From NCBI GenBank assembly GCA_030549335.1, contig CM060186.1, positions 19,149,189 through 19,213,188 on the forward strand: a DNA stretch of 64,000 bases, written 5' to 3'. The notes beneath the pieces are model-generated. The model had not been told where the DNA came from and did not search any database. It saw nothing but the letters and a program-made list of their open reading frames with translations. The position numbers and the translations under genes are program-made. The stretch comes from Pontederia crassipes. Lineage: Eukaryota > Streptophyta > Magnoliopsida > Commelinales > Pontederiaceae. Of this stretch, positions 49,721-61,347 are shown piece after piece. The stretch's first letter is position 1, and each line of letters starts with the position of its first letter.

Positions 49721-50344
49721 AGATCACCCTGAAAATTTAGTTGATGTAATGGAAATTCATTTGATGTAATTTGATGCAAATTCTTTTGTATATGTGATGT
49801 AATAAAAATGTGAAAATTGATGTATTTTGTGAACATCCATATATGTGAACGTATATGCAAAATGATCCTTTGTGCATCTGTTTATTTGATGAACATATCG
49901 TATATAGCGCTACATTAACGACGCATTGGCATCAACATAGCAACCCGGCGAAGACAAGGTAGGGATTATTTTAGCGTCCTATTAGCGTCAAGCTAGCGCT
50001 GAGGCTTAGCGTCAACTTGGCGTCAATGTAGCATCGACAACGTCAGTGCCTCTTTAACGCTGAATTAGTGACGCATATTAGCACTTCGCAACGACACTTT
50101 TTGCGTCATCATATCGTCACGATAGCATCGAGTGGTGACGCTAGTAGCATCGTCCAATCTCTTGGCGTCATTGCGAACTAATGGTTATTGAAACTAGGCG
50201 TCTCATCATCGTGACGCCATGTCAATGCTAAAGGGTTGCTAATTCTTTTAGCCACGAGTTGGCGCCTCTTTAGCGATGCCTTACATGTGTCGTTAATTGA
50301 TAGATTTCTTGTAGTGTTGAACTCTATTTAAAATTTTAAAATTT

Positions 50345-50860
50345 TAATATGAAAATTTATTAGCAAATATGAGAATCTCAAATAAATTTGGAATAATTGG
50401 CTCAAATATTTTATTATTTTATATGTTATAAATTATCAATAATTATCTTATTATGCAATATTTAGTTAAATTAGAAGTTTAACATATTGCCCATTCTTTT
50501 GCTTGCTCGTATCCATTCACAAAAGAAATATGAATGCACAATTATGCAATATTTTAATAAACAATATTTTAAAAAAATTAGCGAAAGAGTTTTATTCTGT
50601 TTTAATATGGAAGAATTTGCTAAGATTATAAACAAATATGAGAAACTCAAATAAAATTGGAATAATTAACTCAACTATTTTATATATTATAGATTGTGAA
50701 TATTTGCCTTTATATAATATATAGCTCAATTAGAAGTGAAATATGTTCCATTCATTCACAAAAAAAAAAAAAAAGAATGTACAATTATATAATATCGTAT
50801 AAATAATATTTCAAATTAGGAAAGAATTTTTCTTAAATATATTTTACTTTATTATTTTCT
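50345..50860. repeat. Two diverged ~265-bp direct repeats
   Basis: 50345-50600 and 50620-50860 share AAATATGAGAA.CTCAAATAA, TTGGAATAATT and CATTCACAAAA blocks in the same order. Confidence 0.5.
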
Positions 50861-50864
50861 AGTG

Positions 50865-50896
50865 AACCCATGAGCCCTTCTTCCTAGCTCCGCCAC
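50865..50896. mobile_element. Truncated hAT-like MITE end
   Basis: The minus strand reads AGTGGCGGAGCTAGGAAGAA, the standard end of a plant hAT MITE group related to the one at 8273. The opposite end was not found. Confidence 0.45.
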
Positions 50897-51179
50897 TTAT
50901 TACAACTATCATTTAAAATGAATGAATTAGAGGAAAATAAATAACAATGAAAAATAATAAAAGTATAAATATGAATGGGTCAAAGAAAAAGTCTGAAAGA
51001 GTACCAAGATAATCTAAAGGGTAACGACGACACATATAAATATAATTGATTAATTATGTATCAATTAATATAATAGCCCGAGCCCTCCACTGTCAGCTAC
51101 ATCTTTTGTTCACAATTTTGAGTATGTGGTACAATAGTTTAAAACACATGGACAAAGTTCAACATGATTTTATTTACTA
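50897..51179. other. AT-rich spacer
   Basis: Nothing recognised. Confidence 0.4.
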
Positions 51180-51360
51180 CTATATATAGTATATTCCTTG
51201 AAGAGAAAATCAAAAGAAACAAAAGTTTATGATCTCTTATATTGATGACTATAGCAAAATCTTTTTACTTTCATTTTGCACTAAAAAATAATTTATGTAT
51301 GTTGTGATTAAGGCAATTGAAAAATTATGTATGGACTTCAAAAAATTCCTAAGGCTTCGT
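51180..51360 (+). pseudogene. Copia integrase fragment
   Basis: The frame reading MISYIDDYSKIFLLSF resembles the F(I/V)DD(Y/F)S(R/K) block that starts the copia integrase core. It is followed by a stop and a basic stretch. Short isolated remnant without other domains. Confidence 0.4.
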
Positions 51361-51945
51361 GGGATCCGAAACATTCGGCTTCCGAATGTGATTAGTCATT
51401 GCTTTAATATAATACTAGTTTTTGGATTCTTGAATACTTTATTTAAATGTGACATAAATTTTAACTATTGTACACTTTATTGTTGGATACTAGTTGTTTG
51501 CAGATATTTTTTTTGTATTGCAATATTGGCTGTAGCCTTATGAGATATTTTTTTAGTACTTTCTGTTGTCATAATTATTGATTCTTGTGTACTTTTACTT
51601 TTGCTGAATTTCTTAATGAAATTTTGTTTTGTTCTTGTAATCAACATTTATTTTCTGTACAAAAGCAGAGATATATGAAAGAACTTGTTTCATGTTGTTA
51701 AACTATTAACATTTAGCACTGTAGAAATACACACATTCGATGTAATCAAGAGTATTACTAACTGCCTGATCTCATTATCACCTTCGAGCCTCTCATTGTC
51801 ATCACCTCGGAGATGAATGAAACATAGCTAAATAATAGTTTTGGCTCCCATGATGACTAGTTTCATATCAATAATTACTTGGATAACTTTAAGATTTATG
51901 AGTAAAGAATAAAAAGGCAACAAGAGCACAATTTTGTAGGGAGGA
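51361..51945. other. AT-rich DNA left of the gypsy insertion
   Basis: No gene recognised; ends with the GAGGA target site. Confidence 0.4.
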
Positions 51946-53783
51946 TGTAACGCTCGAGATTTAATTGGAGAAAAGAAAAGAAATAAAAGGAAAAGAAAAA
52001 GAAGATAAAACAATAAGAAAAAGATAAAATCTAAAATCAAATTTTACGAGGAGTTAGTTTCCAATCAAACTCCGATTTCTCTCCTATAAATAAGATGCCA
52101 GACCCAACGAAAATTCTCTTTTCGTTTTCTCACAAAACCGGTCCTAATTTCTCCTCTACGTGCGCCCTTTTCGTTCTTCCTTGTCCTTGACGGCCGCCGC
52201 CATACAGGGGACACACCGGAGGACGTGGACGACGCCGAACGCGCATCTGGACAGAGAGGAGCGGGCAGAGGAAGAGGAAGACAATAGTAAAGTTTCTCGG
52301 ACAGAAACTTCGAGGTATGGAACTAGGGTAGATTCGTAATAAAATCATGATATTAGACTTGAAGCATGTTTTAGGTTGATCCTGGTTATCGCATGATGTT
52401 TTATAATGTTGATTTATGTCGGCCATCGCCGAAGAAGACGAACGGAACGCGACTGCGCGTCCGCGTAGTTTCTGCGAAAGATGAACCCGGCCCGAGTTCA
52501 CCAGAACCCGGCCCGGGCAGGTCCTTCACCGGACCGAGTTCGGAGGAACTCGGCCCGGATCCGCCATTGTTGCGCTCTCGGAGCTCTGCAACCGGACGAA
52601 CCCGGCCCGGGTTGAAGATGACCTGGATCGAGTTCGGCATACGATGAACAGTCGGGCGCGAGAGCCACCCCGACTCGACGATGAACCAACCCGGTCCGGG
52701 TGTAACACAAACCTGACCCGGGCTCTACCTTGATTTTTTCGAAGATGATGACCGATCAACTCGGCTCGGGTTTCTTCCTACTCGGCCCGAGTTTCGACCA
52801 GATTAGGCAATGATTATGATCTTTTAATTCTTGTTCTACGTGATTAAATCCTAATCTATGTATGATGATGATGATGTCGATTTTATTCCTGATTTATTCT
52901 CCATGATTATGTCCTTTATCCTGATTTAAAGTTCTTATCAAAATATGATTTGTTTAATTAAAAGATGCAGGATAAAAGACGTAAAACGTTAAATGGAGAG
53001 CTCTTTTTATGATGGTCTAGTGACGATCAGTTATGGGCTGTCCTCGAACAGTTATGGGCTGATCTCGGTCAGTTATGAGCTGGCTCTGCCAGTTATGATG
53101 ATGATGATGGACGGGTTGAAGCAGGCCTCCCCGTGGGTTGAAATAAACCACAAATAAGTCAAAGATGAAAATTAAGATGAAGAAGATGAACACATATGAA
53201 TAAAGAACCTTTCTCATGATGTTGGCTTTTACCTTTTTCTTATGATGATTATTTATGATCTTTATTCATATGTCACTTTACATGCCCTTATCATTTCATA
53301 TTATGATCATGATTCCTATCTGATGATGATGTTATCTCATGATGTTATCTTTATGAAATATCATGATCCTATTATGATGTTTATCTTACTTTGTGAAACT
53401 CATAGGGAGGTTTTTCTCCTGCATGTTCTTAAATGCAGGCCAAGGTCTCAATGATGATGGTGGCCAACGGTGACAGATCGAGCTCTTAGGTGGCTGCACA
53501 AGGTTATCGAGTTCTTTAGATGATGGATAGCTTTTTTCTTTCTTTTTATCACTTGATATATGAGTTTTCCTTTGGACTCTTATAAAGTCAATTATCAGTC
53601 TTCCGCATTTCAAGATGTTACTCTATTTTATTTTTAATGATGATTAGTTATTCCGCATTTATCGTTGATGAGTTGACCAGTCAAAGTCTTTATTCGGTCA
53701 ACATGATGTACACGTAAGGATGACCCGTAGTGTTCTCAAAGTGTATTCTGCCACGTGGCGGGGTGCGATTCGGGGGCATTACA
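51946..53783 (+). repeat. 5' LTR (1,838 bp)
   Basis: TGTAACGCTCGAG...GGGGGCATTACA. TATAAATA near 52085 suggests transcription starts about 170 bp inside the LTR. GC-rich CCCGGCCCGAGTTC words fill 52480-52800. A CAGTTATGGGCTG-like repeat, four imperfect copies at ~24-bp steps, lies at about 53028-53096, before GATGATGATGATGG. Confidence 0.93.
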
Positions 53784-53786
53784 ATT

Positions 53787-53798
53787 AGGTATCAGAGC
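53787..53798 (+). other. Primer-binding site, initiator-Met type
   Basis: AGGTATCAGAGC three bases after the LTR end; differs at one base from the usual TGGTATCAGAGC. Confidence 0.85.
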
Positions 53799-53951
53799 CT
53801 AAAGTTAGGTCATTCTCATGTCCTAAAGTATGATGTCAAGTCCATGTGCAAGCGCCACGAGTAGTCACCGCGCCACCTGAAGTCAAATAAGTGTTATCTT
53901 GTCTCTTAAAATGTAGGATATTTTTCTAAGATGATGATGTAGATGCCTCCA

Positions 53952-55150
53952 CGCCGCGCACCTGTTATTAGAGCTTGGGGTCGGAGACGACCTCGAAATA
54001 GTGACAGAATTGAAAATCCACTACAAGAGGGGACGGACCAGAATGATGTTCAGATGAGTCAGGCTTGAGCTGTGGAGCCGACTGTGCAGTCCCCACTGGT
54101 ACATCCCCACCATCACGGGCACCAACGGTTCCGCCCGTACCGACACCATCAGTTCAGGCCGTACCAGTCATGACACCATCGGTGCAGCTTCCTTCGGTAC
54201 AACCTACGCTAGCAGTGCCATCTAAGGACACCATTCAGGTATTCATGAAGTTACGCCCACCAGAGTATGATGGCGTGGGCGAATTTGACAAGGCTGAGGA
54301 CAATCAAGGAGAAGCTGCAATATATGAACTGTGGTGAAGATAAGAAGGTCCTGTTCTCCATCAGCGTGTTAATAGAGGATGCTTTGGTCTGGTGGAGAAC
54401 GGTGATTGATACACAGTACGAAGGACAAAATGACGTTCCTTGGGAACGCTTCTGTGAGGCATTTAAGACACTACTTTCCACCATACCAGCGTGCACTGAA
54501 GCAGAGGGAGTTCCTATAGCTGAGCCAGGATAAGATGACAGTGGCTCAGTACCATGTCAAATTCATTCGTCTGGAGAGGTACAACATCCTCAAGATGAGT
54601 GATAGACAGAAGGCGGACCACTTTTGCCAAGGCTTGAACCCAACCATCAGGACCAGCACCTTAGCTGGCCAATGTGCTAATGTGAGCTTGGTAGTGGAGT
54701 TGGCAACCACGATGGAAAGGAATTATGCTAGGGAGCAACAAGAACTGAAAGATGTGAAAGGAAAGGCTCCCATGCAACCCCCGCTCAGAACCAACCTCGA
54801 TGGAATGACCATCATCGGAATCGAGGAGGACCCGACCGTAGGAACCAACGTCGGGATAACCGGGCAAGGTCCTACGAGCCTCGTGAGGCTAATCGCTAAC
54901 AACAGCCCCAACATCAGGTAAAGATGATGAACATAAAGTTAAAAGATGTTTATGATGAAGAAGAATTAAGTCATGACCTCTTTTTGCAGCCCCAACGTCA
55001 GCAGCAAGCACAGGGTATCGATTCCACATTGGGGAATGTAGGATGAAAGCTGGGGTATGCCTGCACTGTGGGCAACAAGGACACTTCATTCATTACTATC
55101 CTACTAAGAAGGATGAACCCGCACCAGCTCAGCGTGACACAAGAGGTTGA
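53952..55150 (+). pseudogene. Gag of the gypsy element
   Basis: Starts MPPRRAPVIRAWGRRRPRNS at 53952 and meets a stop at 54066. Further parts lie at 54267-54533 (with the ALVWWRT core) and 54535-54921. A zinc knuckle at about 55060-55110 reads CLHCGQQGHFIHYYP, in which the last Cys of CX2CX4HX4C is Tyr. Several stops and shifts, so no full capsid protein is made. Confidence 0.85.
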
Positions 55151-55156
55151 AACATC

Positions 55157-55624
55157 ATGGTGCGTGGACGAGTCTTCCATTTGGAGGAAGATGTAGTACC
55201 GACGGACGTCGAAGTCATTAGAGGCACACTATCCATACCCAGTCTTCCTACTACAGTGCTATTTGATTCGGGTGCATCGCACTCTTTCATATCTAAAGAT
55301 TGTGCTATTGCTTTGAGTTTGCCTCTACATGATATAAGTCACCCTATGGAGATAATTATTTCTATGGGAATGCTCTACGCCACCAAGTACCTTCCTGAGG
55401 TACCAGTTGAGATACATGGCAAGAATTTTTCTACAGATCTGGTAATCATCCCCATGACAGATTACAAAATCATTCTTGGTATGGATTGGCTATCCTACCA
55501 TGACGTAATCATACTATGCAAACAGAAGAAGGTGATCATTGGTACCCAAGATGAACGCAAGGCCACAGTTAGAGGTACCACAGGAAAGGATGAGAATGTT
55601 ATCATATCTGCCTTGAAAGCATAG
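55157..55624 (+). pseudogene. Retropepsin-like protease segment
   Basis: An open segment with the aspartic protease site LFDSGASHSFIS and the later ILGMDWL block, as in gypsy proteases. The catalytic Asp is intact. The segment ends in a stop before RT. Confidence 0.88.
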
Positions 55625-55689
55625 AGGATGATACAGAAGGGATGCAGAGATTTTCTTGCAAAATGTGATGACGACGGACAATTCATGGA

Positions 55690-57660
55690 CCCAACTACAG
55701 TAACTGGACGTAGTTCGAGAATTTTTGAATGTCTTTCCTGACGACATTTCCGGTTTACCTCCTCCACGAGAGATTGATTTTCGGATCGATCTCCTTCCAG
55801 GCACCGCCCCGATCTCGAAGGCCCCCTACAGGATGGCACCGGCCAAGATGCATGAACTGAAGAAGTAAATTCAGAAACTTTTAGACAAGGAGTTTATCAG
55901 GCCGAGTGTATCTTCCTGGGGAGCCCCAGTGCTATTTGTCAAGAAGAAGGACGGCTCTCTAAGATTGTGCATCGACTATCGAATGCTGAACAAGGCCACA
56001 ATCCATGGTTGTAAGACCCGGCCCGGCCCGGCCCGGCTGGTCGGACCGGTGTCCGGGCACTAAAACGGCCCACGGGTCGTCCAAAATCCGGCCACAGAGT
56101 TGATCCACTTTGACCCGGTCAAAGCCGGTCAAAATTCGGGTTCAACCGAACAACCCGGTGGGTTTGGCCGACCCGGCCCGGGTCAAATTGAAAAATGTAA
56201 AAAAATTTAAAATGTATAAAAATTATTAAAATTTTTTAGAATATCATATATATATATACTTGAAATTTATATTTCAATATTCTTCTTTATCACCTATATA
56301 AAATTTCATTAATATCTTTATTTTTTTATAATTACTCACAAGATTTCTTATTTAGAAAATATTCAATTGATGATTTAATTCATGCTTACTTTATTATATT
56401 ATTAATCTAAATTATTTTATTATATTACATTATATTTTTGCTAAATAATATCTTACATATTAATAATATTCTAATAGTCACTTGAACTTATTTTATTTTT
56501 TATTAATTTATATTACCCGATCCGACCATTCGATTCGACCCGGTCCAATCGGTCCGACCTGACCCGTTAGACAATCCGGGTCGATGGCCGGGTCGGGTCT
56601 TACAACATTGCCATAGTCAAGAACAAGTACCCTCTACCGCGGATCGATGATCTCTTCGACCAATTTTCTAATGCCGCGGTATTTTCCAAGATTGACTTAC
56701 GAAGTGGGTACCAGCAGCTTAGAGTAGCCGATGAAGATGTACAGAAGATGGCTTTTCGATCAAGGTATGGTCACTATGAATTTCTAGTGATGCCTTTTGG
56801 ACTGACGAACGCCCCTGCAGCTTTCATGGATCTCATGAATCGGGTGTTCAGACCATACTTGGACCAGTTTGTCATCGTCTTCGTAGATGGCATCCTGATC
56901 TATTCAGAGAATAAAGAAAAACAAAAGGAGCACTTAAAGATAGTTTTGGAAAAGTTAAGGCAACACAAATTATACAGAAAACTATCAAAGTGCGAGTTTT
57001 GGCTGGACCGGATTATGTTCCTTGGACACATAATCTCGGAGAAGAGCATTTTTGTAGATCCTTCCAAGGTAGAAGCGGTATCCCACTGACCAAGGCCAAA
57101 ACACACCACTGAAATTCACAGCTTCCTCGGATTGGCAGGGTACTACCGCAGGTTCATCAAGAATTTTTCAAAGATTGCATCGCCCTTTATGAACCCAACG
57201 AAGAAATGAGTGAAGTACATATGGACACAAAAATGCGAAGATAGTTTCCAAGAACTAAAGGCCAGACTGACTACTGCACTCATACTCACCATTCCGAAAG
57301 GTACAGATGGGTATGTAGTGTACAGTGATGCTTGCGGCACAGGATTAGGATGCGTGCTCATGCAACATGGAACAGTGATCGCATATGCATTTAGGCAGCT
57401 GAAGAAGCATGAGGTGAACTACCCGACTCATAAATTTGAATTGGCAGTGGTAGTCTTCGCGTTAAAGATTTGGTGACACTATCTTTAAGGAGTACAGTTC
57501 GAGGTGTTTACTAATCATAAGAGCCTTAAGTACGTCTTCTCTCAGCGAGATCTCAATATGCGACAACAAAAATGGATGGAATATTTGAAGGACTATGAGT
57601 TCTCCATTAATTATCACCCTGTCGCAAATGAAAAGGCTCACTAGCTTATATGTTGATGGG
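55690..57660 (+). pseudogene. Reverse transcriptase and RNase H, interrupted
   Basis: The RT N-terminal part ends [15 protein letters not shown] at about 56003, where a MITE interrupts. The RT continues from about 56615 ([15 protein letters not shown]), then [12 protein letters not shown]. The active-site box reads FVDG (56880-56891) where the family has F/YVDD. RNase H follows with [17 protein letters not shown] (57317 onward) and an FTNHKSLKYVF block near 57520. Stops at 57088 and after KIW (57476). Confidence 0.9.
56008..56606. mobile_element. ~600-bp MITE with GTTGTAAGACCCG ends inside RT
   Basis: Terminal inverted repeats GTTGTAAGACCCGGCCCGG and, from the right, GTTGTAAGACCCGACCCGG. The termini are extremely GC-rich and the core very AT-rich. 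Imperfect 8-9-bp flanks (AATCCATG and ATTGCCATA) suggest a target duplication. The uninterrupted RT reading frame either side proves insertion. No coding capacity. Confidence 0.85.
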
Positions 57661-57849
57661 TATGTATAAGATGATGAAGGAGCTAAGCTTATGGAAGCCA
57701 AGACCTGGAAGGAGTGGAGCAGTACTGATGATGCACCAGATACAACTGAACTAGGTGGAGAGGATCATTAAGGCTCGGGCACAAGATCCTGAGTATAAGA
57801 AGATGTCAGAAAGAAGAAGAAGATTTTAAGCTCTCAACAGATGGTGGGA

Positions 57850-58800
57850 TCCGATATAGAGATCATCTATGGGTCCCAAGTGATGAAGCTCTTAAAAGGG
57901 AAGTGATGGATGAGTGCCATAAGTCTGAGTTTGCGATCCATCCGAGCAGCACTAAGATGTACAATGATGTGCAAAGAACCTTATGGTGGAATGACATGAA
58001 GCGAGATATTACTGAATATGTTTACAAGTGCCTAGTCTGCCAACAGGTAAAAGTGGAACATCAGAAAGCCATATGAAAAGATCACATCTCTCGCCATTCC
58101 ACAGTGGAAGTGGAAAGACATTTCTATGGATTTCATCACTTGTTTACCCTGCACCCAGAAGGGACATGATGCCATATGGGTAGTAGTGGATCGATTAATG
58201 AAGTTTGCACACTTCCTACCCATAAAGTCAAAACAATCGGTGCAGAGCCTTATGGATCTATATGTACAAGAGATCATCAGACTTCATGGGATCCCCACCT
58301 CTATTGTATTAGATCGGGATCCAAGGTTCACAGCTAGATTCTGGAGAGGCTTACAAGACTCTTTTGGAACGAGGCTGAATTATAGTCCGGCATTCCATCC
58401 ACAAATGGACGGTCAGACTAAAAGGACCATCCAAACGGTTGAAGACATATTAAGAGCTTGTGCCCTTGACTGGAAGTGCAATTAGGATGACCACCTATCA
58501 CTCATCGAGTTTGCTTATAATAATAGCTACCATTCCAGCATTCAGATTGCTCCCTTTGCAGCCTTGTACGGGAGACCATGTCGTTCACCTGCATGCTAGA
58601 ATGAGGTAGGTGGGAGGAAGATTTTGGATGCTAAAGAGTTGAAAAGGACAGAGGAATATTCAGCAAGAGTCGAGCTGATACAAGAAAGGATGAAGGCAGT
58701 CCAAGCTCGACAAAAGTTCTCTGTTGACAGAGGAAGACGTGAACAAAGTTTTCAGACGGACGATCAAGTACTCCTGAAGGTTTCCCCAACCAAGGAGTGA
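57850..58800 (+). pseudogene. Integrase of the gypsy element
   Basis: A zinc-binding HHCC region ends KCLVCQQ near 58040. The core has MDFI...VVVDRLMKFAHFLP and VLDRDPRFTARFW. Exactly 35 residues after the second Asp the family's Glu is Lys (QTKRT, codon 58420-58422). Stops at about 58483 and 58600 and a stop before the chromodomain segment. Confidence 0.88.
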
Positions 58801-59180
58801 TGAGGTTTAGTAAAAGAGGAAAGCTCAGCCCAAGATATGTTGGTCCATTTGAGGTACTTGAGCTAGTCGGAGAGGGTGCTTGTAGACTAGCATTACCTTC
58901 ATCCTATGGGCGAGTTCATAACGTGTTTCATGTCTTTATGCTCCGGAAGTATAAACATGATAATGCAAATGTAATACGATATGAAGAACCCAACCTCAAA
59001 GATGATCTGACCTATGAAGAACAACCCATCCAGATTCTAGAAACAAAGGTTCAACGTCACAATAACAAAGATGTACCACTGGTCAAGGTGGCTTGGAGCC
59101 ATCACCGAGGTGACGAAGCAACCTGAGAGCTCGAGTCTGAGATGCGAAGGGAGTTTCCTACATTATTTGGTAAGTCCTGA
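58797..59180 (+). pseudogene. Integrase C-terminus with chromodomain
   Basis: Contains KLSPRYVGPFEVLELVGEGA (the GPF/Y module), then a chromodomain-like end with PLVKVAWSHH and ELESEMRREFPTLF. The usual Trp of the ATWE block is a TGA stop (about 59124). Chromodomains of this class are thought to steer integration to heterochromatin. Confidence 0.85.
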
Positions 59181-59203
59181 CTTTTGACTGAATTCGAGGA
59201 CGA

Positions 59204-59226
59204 ATTTTATTTTAAGGGGTTTATGA
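59204..59226 (+). other. Polypurine region before 3' LTR
   Basis: TTTTAAGGGG followed by TTTATGA directly before TGTAACGC. The same text lies beside the LTR of the older copy at 18139-18165. Confidence 0.6.
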
Positions 59227-61342
59227 TGTAACGCTCGAGATTTAATTGGGGAAAAGAAAAGAAATAAAAGGAAAAGAAAAGGAAGATAAAACAATAAGGA
59301 AAAGATAAAATCTAAAATCAAATTTTATGAGGAGTTGGTTTCCAACCAAACTCATATTTCTTCCCTATAAATAAGAGGTCAGACCAAACGAAAATCCCCT
59401 TTTTGTTTTCTCACAAAGCCAGCCCTAATTTCTTCTCTACGTGTGTCCGTTCTTCCTTGTCCCTGACGGCCGCCGTCATGCAGGGGACACACCGGAGGAC
59501 GTGGATGACGCCGGACACGCATCTGGACAGAGAGGAGTGGGCAGAGGAAGAGGAGGAAGAGGAAGAGAAAGACAGCAGTAAAGTGGATACGCATCTCACC
59601 AAACCGGCTCTAATTTCTCCTCTACGTGCGCCCTTTTCATTCTTCCTTATCCTTGACGGTTGCCGCCATACAGGGGACACACCGAAGGACGTGGACGACG
59701 CCGAACGCGCATCTGGATAGAGAGGAGCGGGCAGAGGAAGAGGAAGAGGAAGAGAAAGAGGAAGACAATAGTAAAGTTTCTCGGACAAAAACTTCGAGGT
59801 ATGGAACTAGTGTAGATTCGTAATAGAATCTTGATGTCAGACTTGAATCATGTTCTAGGTTAATCTTGGTTATCGCATGATGTTTTATAATGTTGATTTG
59901 TGCCGGCCATCGTCGGAGAAGACGAACGGAACGCGACTGTGCGTCCGCGCAGTTTCTGCGAAAAATGAACCCGGCCCGAGTTCACCAGAACCCAGCCCGA
60001 GTTCACCAGAACCCGGCCCGAGTTCACCAGAACCCGACCCGAGCAGGTCCTTCACCGGATCGAGTTCGGAGGAACTCGGACGGATCCGCCATTGTTGCGC
60101 TCTCGGAGCTCTACAACCGGACGAACCCGGCCCAGTTTGAAGATGACCCGAGCCCGGTTCGGCATACGATGAACAGTCGAGCACGAGAGCCGCCCCGACT
60201 CGATGATGAACCAACCCGGTCTGGGTGTAACCCGAACCCGACACAGGCTCTACCTTGATTTTTCCGAAGATGATGACTAATCAATAAGGCCCGGGTTTCT
60301 TCCTACTCGGCCCGAGTTTCTTCCTACTCGGCCCGAGTTTTGATCAGATTAGGCAATGATTATGATCTTTTAATCCTTGTTCTACGTGATTAAATCCTAA
60401 TCTATGTATGATGATGATGATGTCGATTTTATCCCTGATTTACTCTCCATGATTATGTCATTTATCCTGATTTAAAGTTCTTATCAAAATATGATTTGTT
60501 TAATTAAAAGATGCAAGATAAAAGACGTAAAACGTTAAATGGATAGCTCTTTTTATGACGACCAGTTATGGGTTGTCCTCGGACAGTTATGGACTGACAT
60601 CGGTCAGTTATGAGCTGGCTCTAGTAGTTATGATGATGATGATGGACGGGTTGAGGCATGCCTCCCCGTAGGTTGAAATATACCTCAAATAAGTCAAAGA
60701 TGAAAATTAAGATGAAGAAGAAGATGAACACATATGAATAAAGAACATTTCTCATGATGTTGGCTTTTGCCTTTTTCTTATGATGATTATTTATAATCTT
60801 TATTCATATGTCACTTTACATGCCCTTATCATTCCATATTATGATCATGATTCCTATTTGATGATGATGTTTTCTCATGATGTTACCTTTATGATTCTCG
60901 TCTAATATCATGATCATATTATGATGTTTATCTTACTTCTATACTGAGTTATAAAACTCATAGGGAGATTTCTCCCCTGCATGTTCTTAAATGTAGGCCA
61001 AAATTTCAATGATGATGGTGGCCAACGATGACAGATCGAGCTCGTAGGTGGCTACACATGGTTATCGAGTCCTTTAGATGATGGATAACTTTTTTCTTTC
61101 TTTTTATCACTTAATGTATTAGCTTTCCTTTGGACTCCTATGAAGTCAATTATCAGTCTTCCGCATTTCAAGATGTTACTCTATTTTATTTATAATGATG
61201 ATTAGTTATTCCGCATTTATCGTTGATGAGTTGACCAGTCAAAGTCTTTATTTCGGTTAACATGATGTACACATAAGGATGACTCGTAGCGTTCTCAAAG
61301 TGTATTCTGCCACGTGACAATGTGCGATTTGGGGGCGTTACA
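59227..61342 (+). repeat. 3' LTR (2,116 bp)
   Basis: About 280 bp longer than the 5' LTR. It has a ~185-bp internal duplication (59409-59593 and 59594-59778), extra 21-bp units of GAACCCGGCCCGAGTTCACC(A) at 59967-60047, and a repeated CTCGGCCCGAGTTTCTTCC block near 60300-60330. It ends GGGGGCGTTACA, followed by GAGGA. Confidence 0.93.
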
Positions 61343-61347
61343 GAGGA

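Larger units (their letters stand above)
47856..50316. mobile_element. Non-autonomous CACTA (En/Spm) transposon, 2.46 kb
   Basis: The right end reads, on the minus strand, CACTACAAGAAATCTATCA; the left end reads CCCGACAAGAAATCTATCA, a mutated copy. TTG flanks both sides (47853-47855, 50317-50319), the 3-bp duplication typical of CACTA. Subterminal regions (47870-48260 and 48930-50300) are packed with GCGACGCTAA/TAGCGTC-type words in both orientations, another family hallmark. The middle has TA/CA microsatellites and a GC-rich island but no TNP/transposase motif. Confidence 0.9.
51946..61342 (+). mobile_element. Ty3/gypsy chromovirus, Tekay/Del-like, full-length but inactive
   Basis: LTR 51946-53783, primer site, gag, protease, RT, RNase H, integrase, chromodomain, polypurine tract, LTR 59227-61342. 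A perfect 5-bp duplication GAGGA flanks it (51941-51945, 61343-61347). Domain order, the initiator-Met primer site and the C-terminal chromodomain place it among chromoviruses; the lineage name is inferred from these features. Coding is split by stops and frameshifts and by a MITE at 56008-56606. Confidence 0.93.

Noticed and set aside
52130..52760. Pro/Gly-rich ORFs within gypsy LTRs (also 59379-60258 and 17217-17601)
   Set aside because: Products of GC-rich CCCGGCCCGAG repeats in LTR DNA; frames differ between LTR copies.
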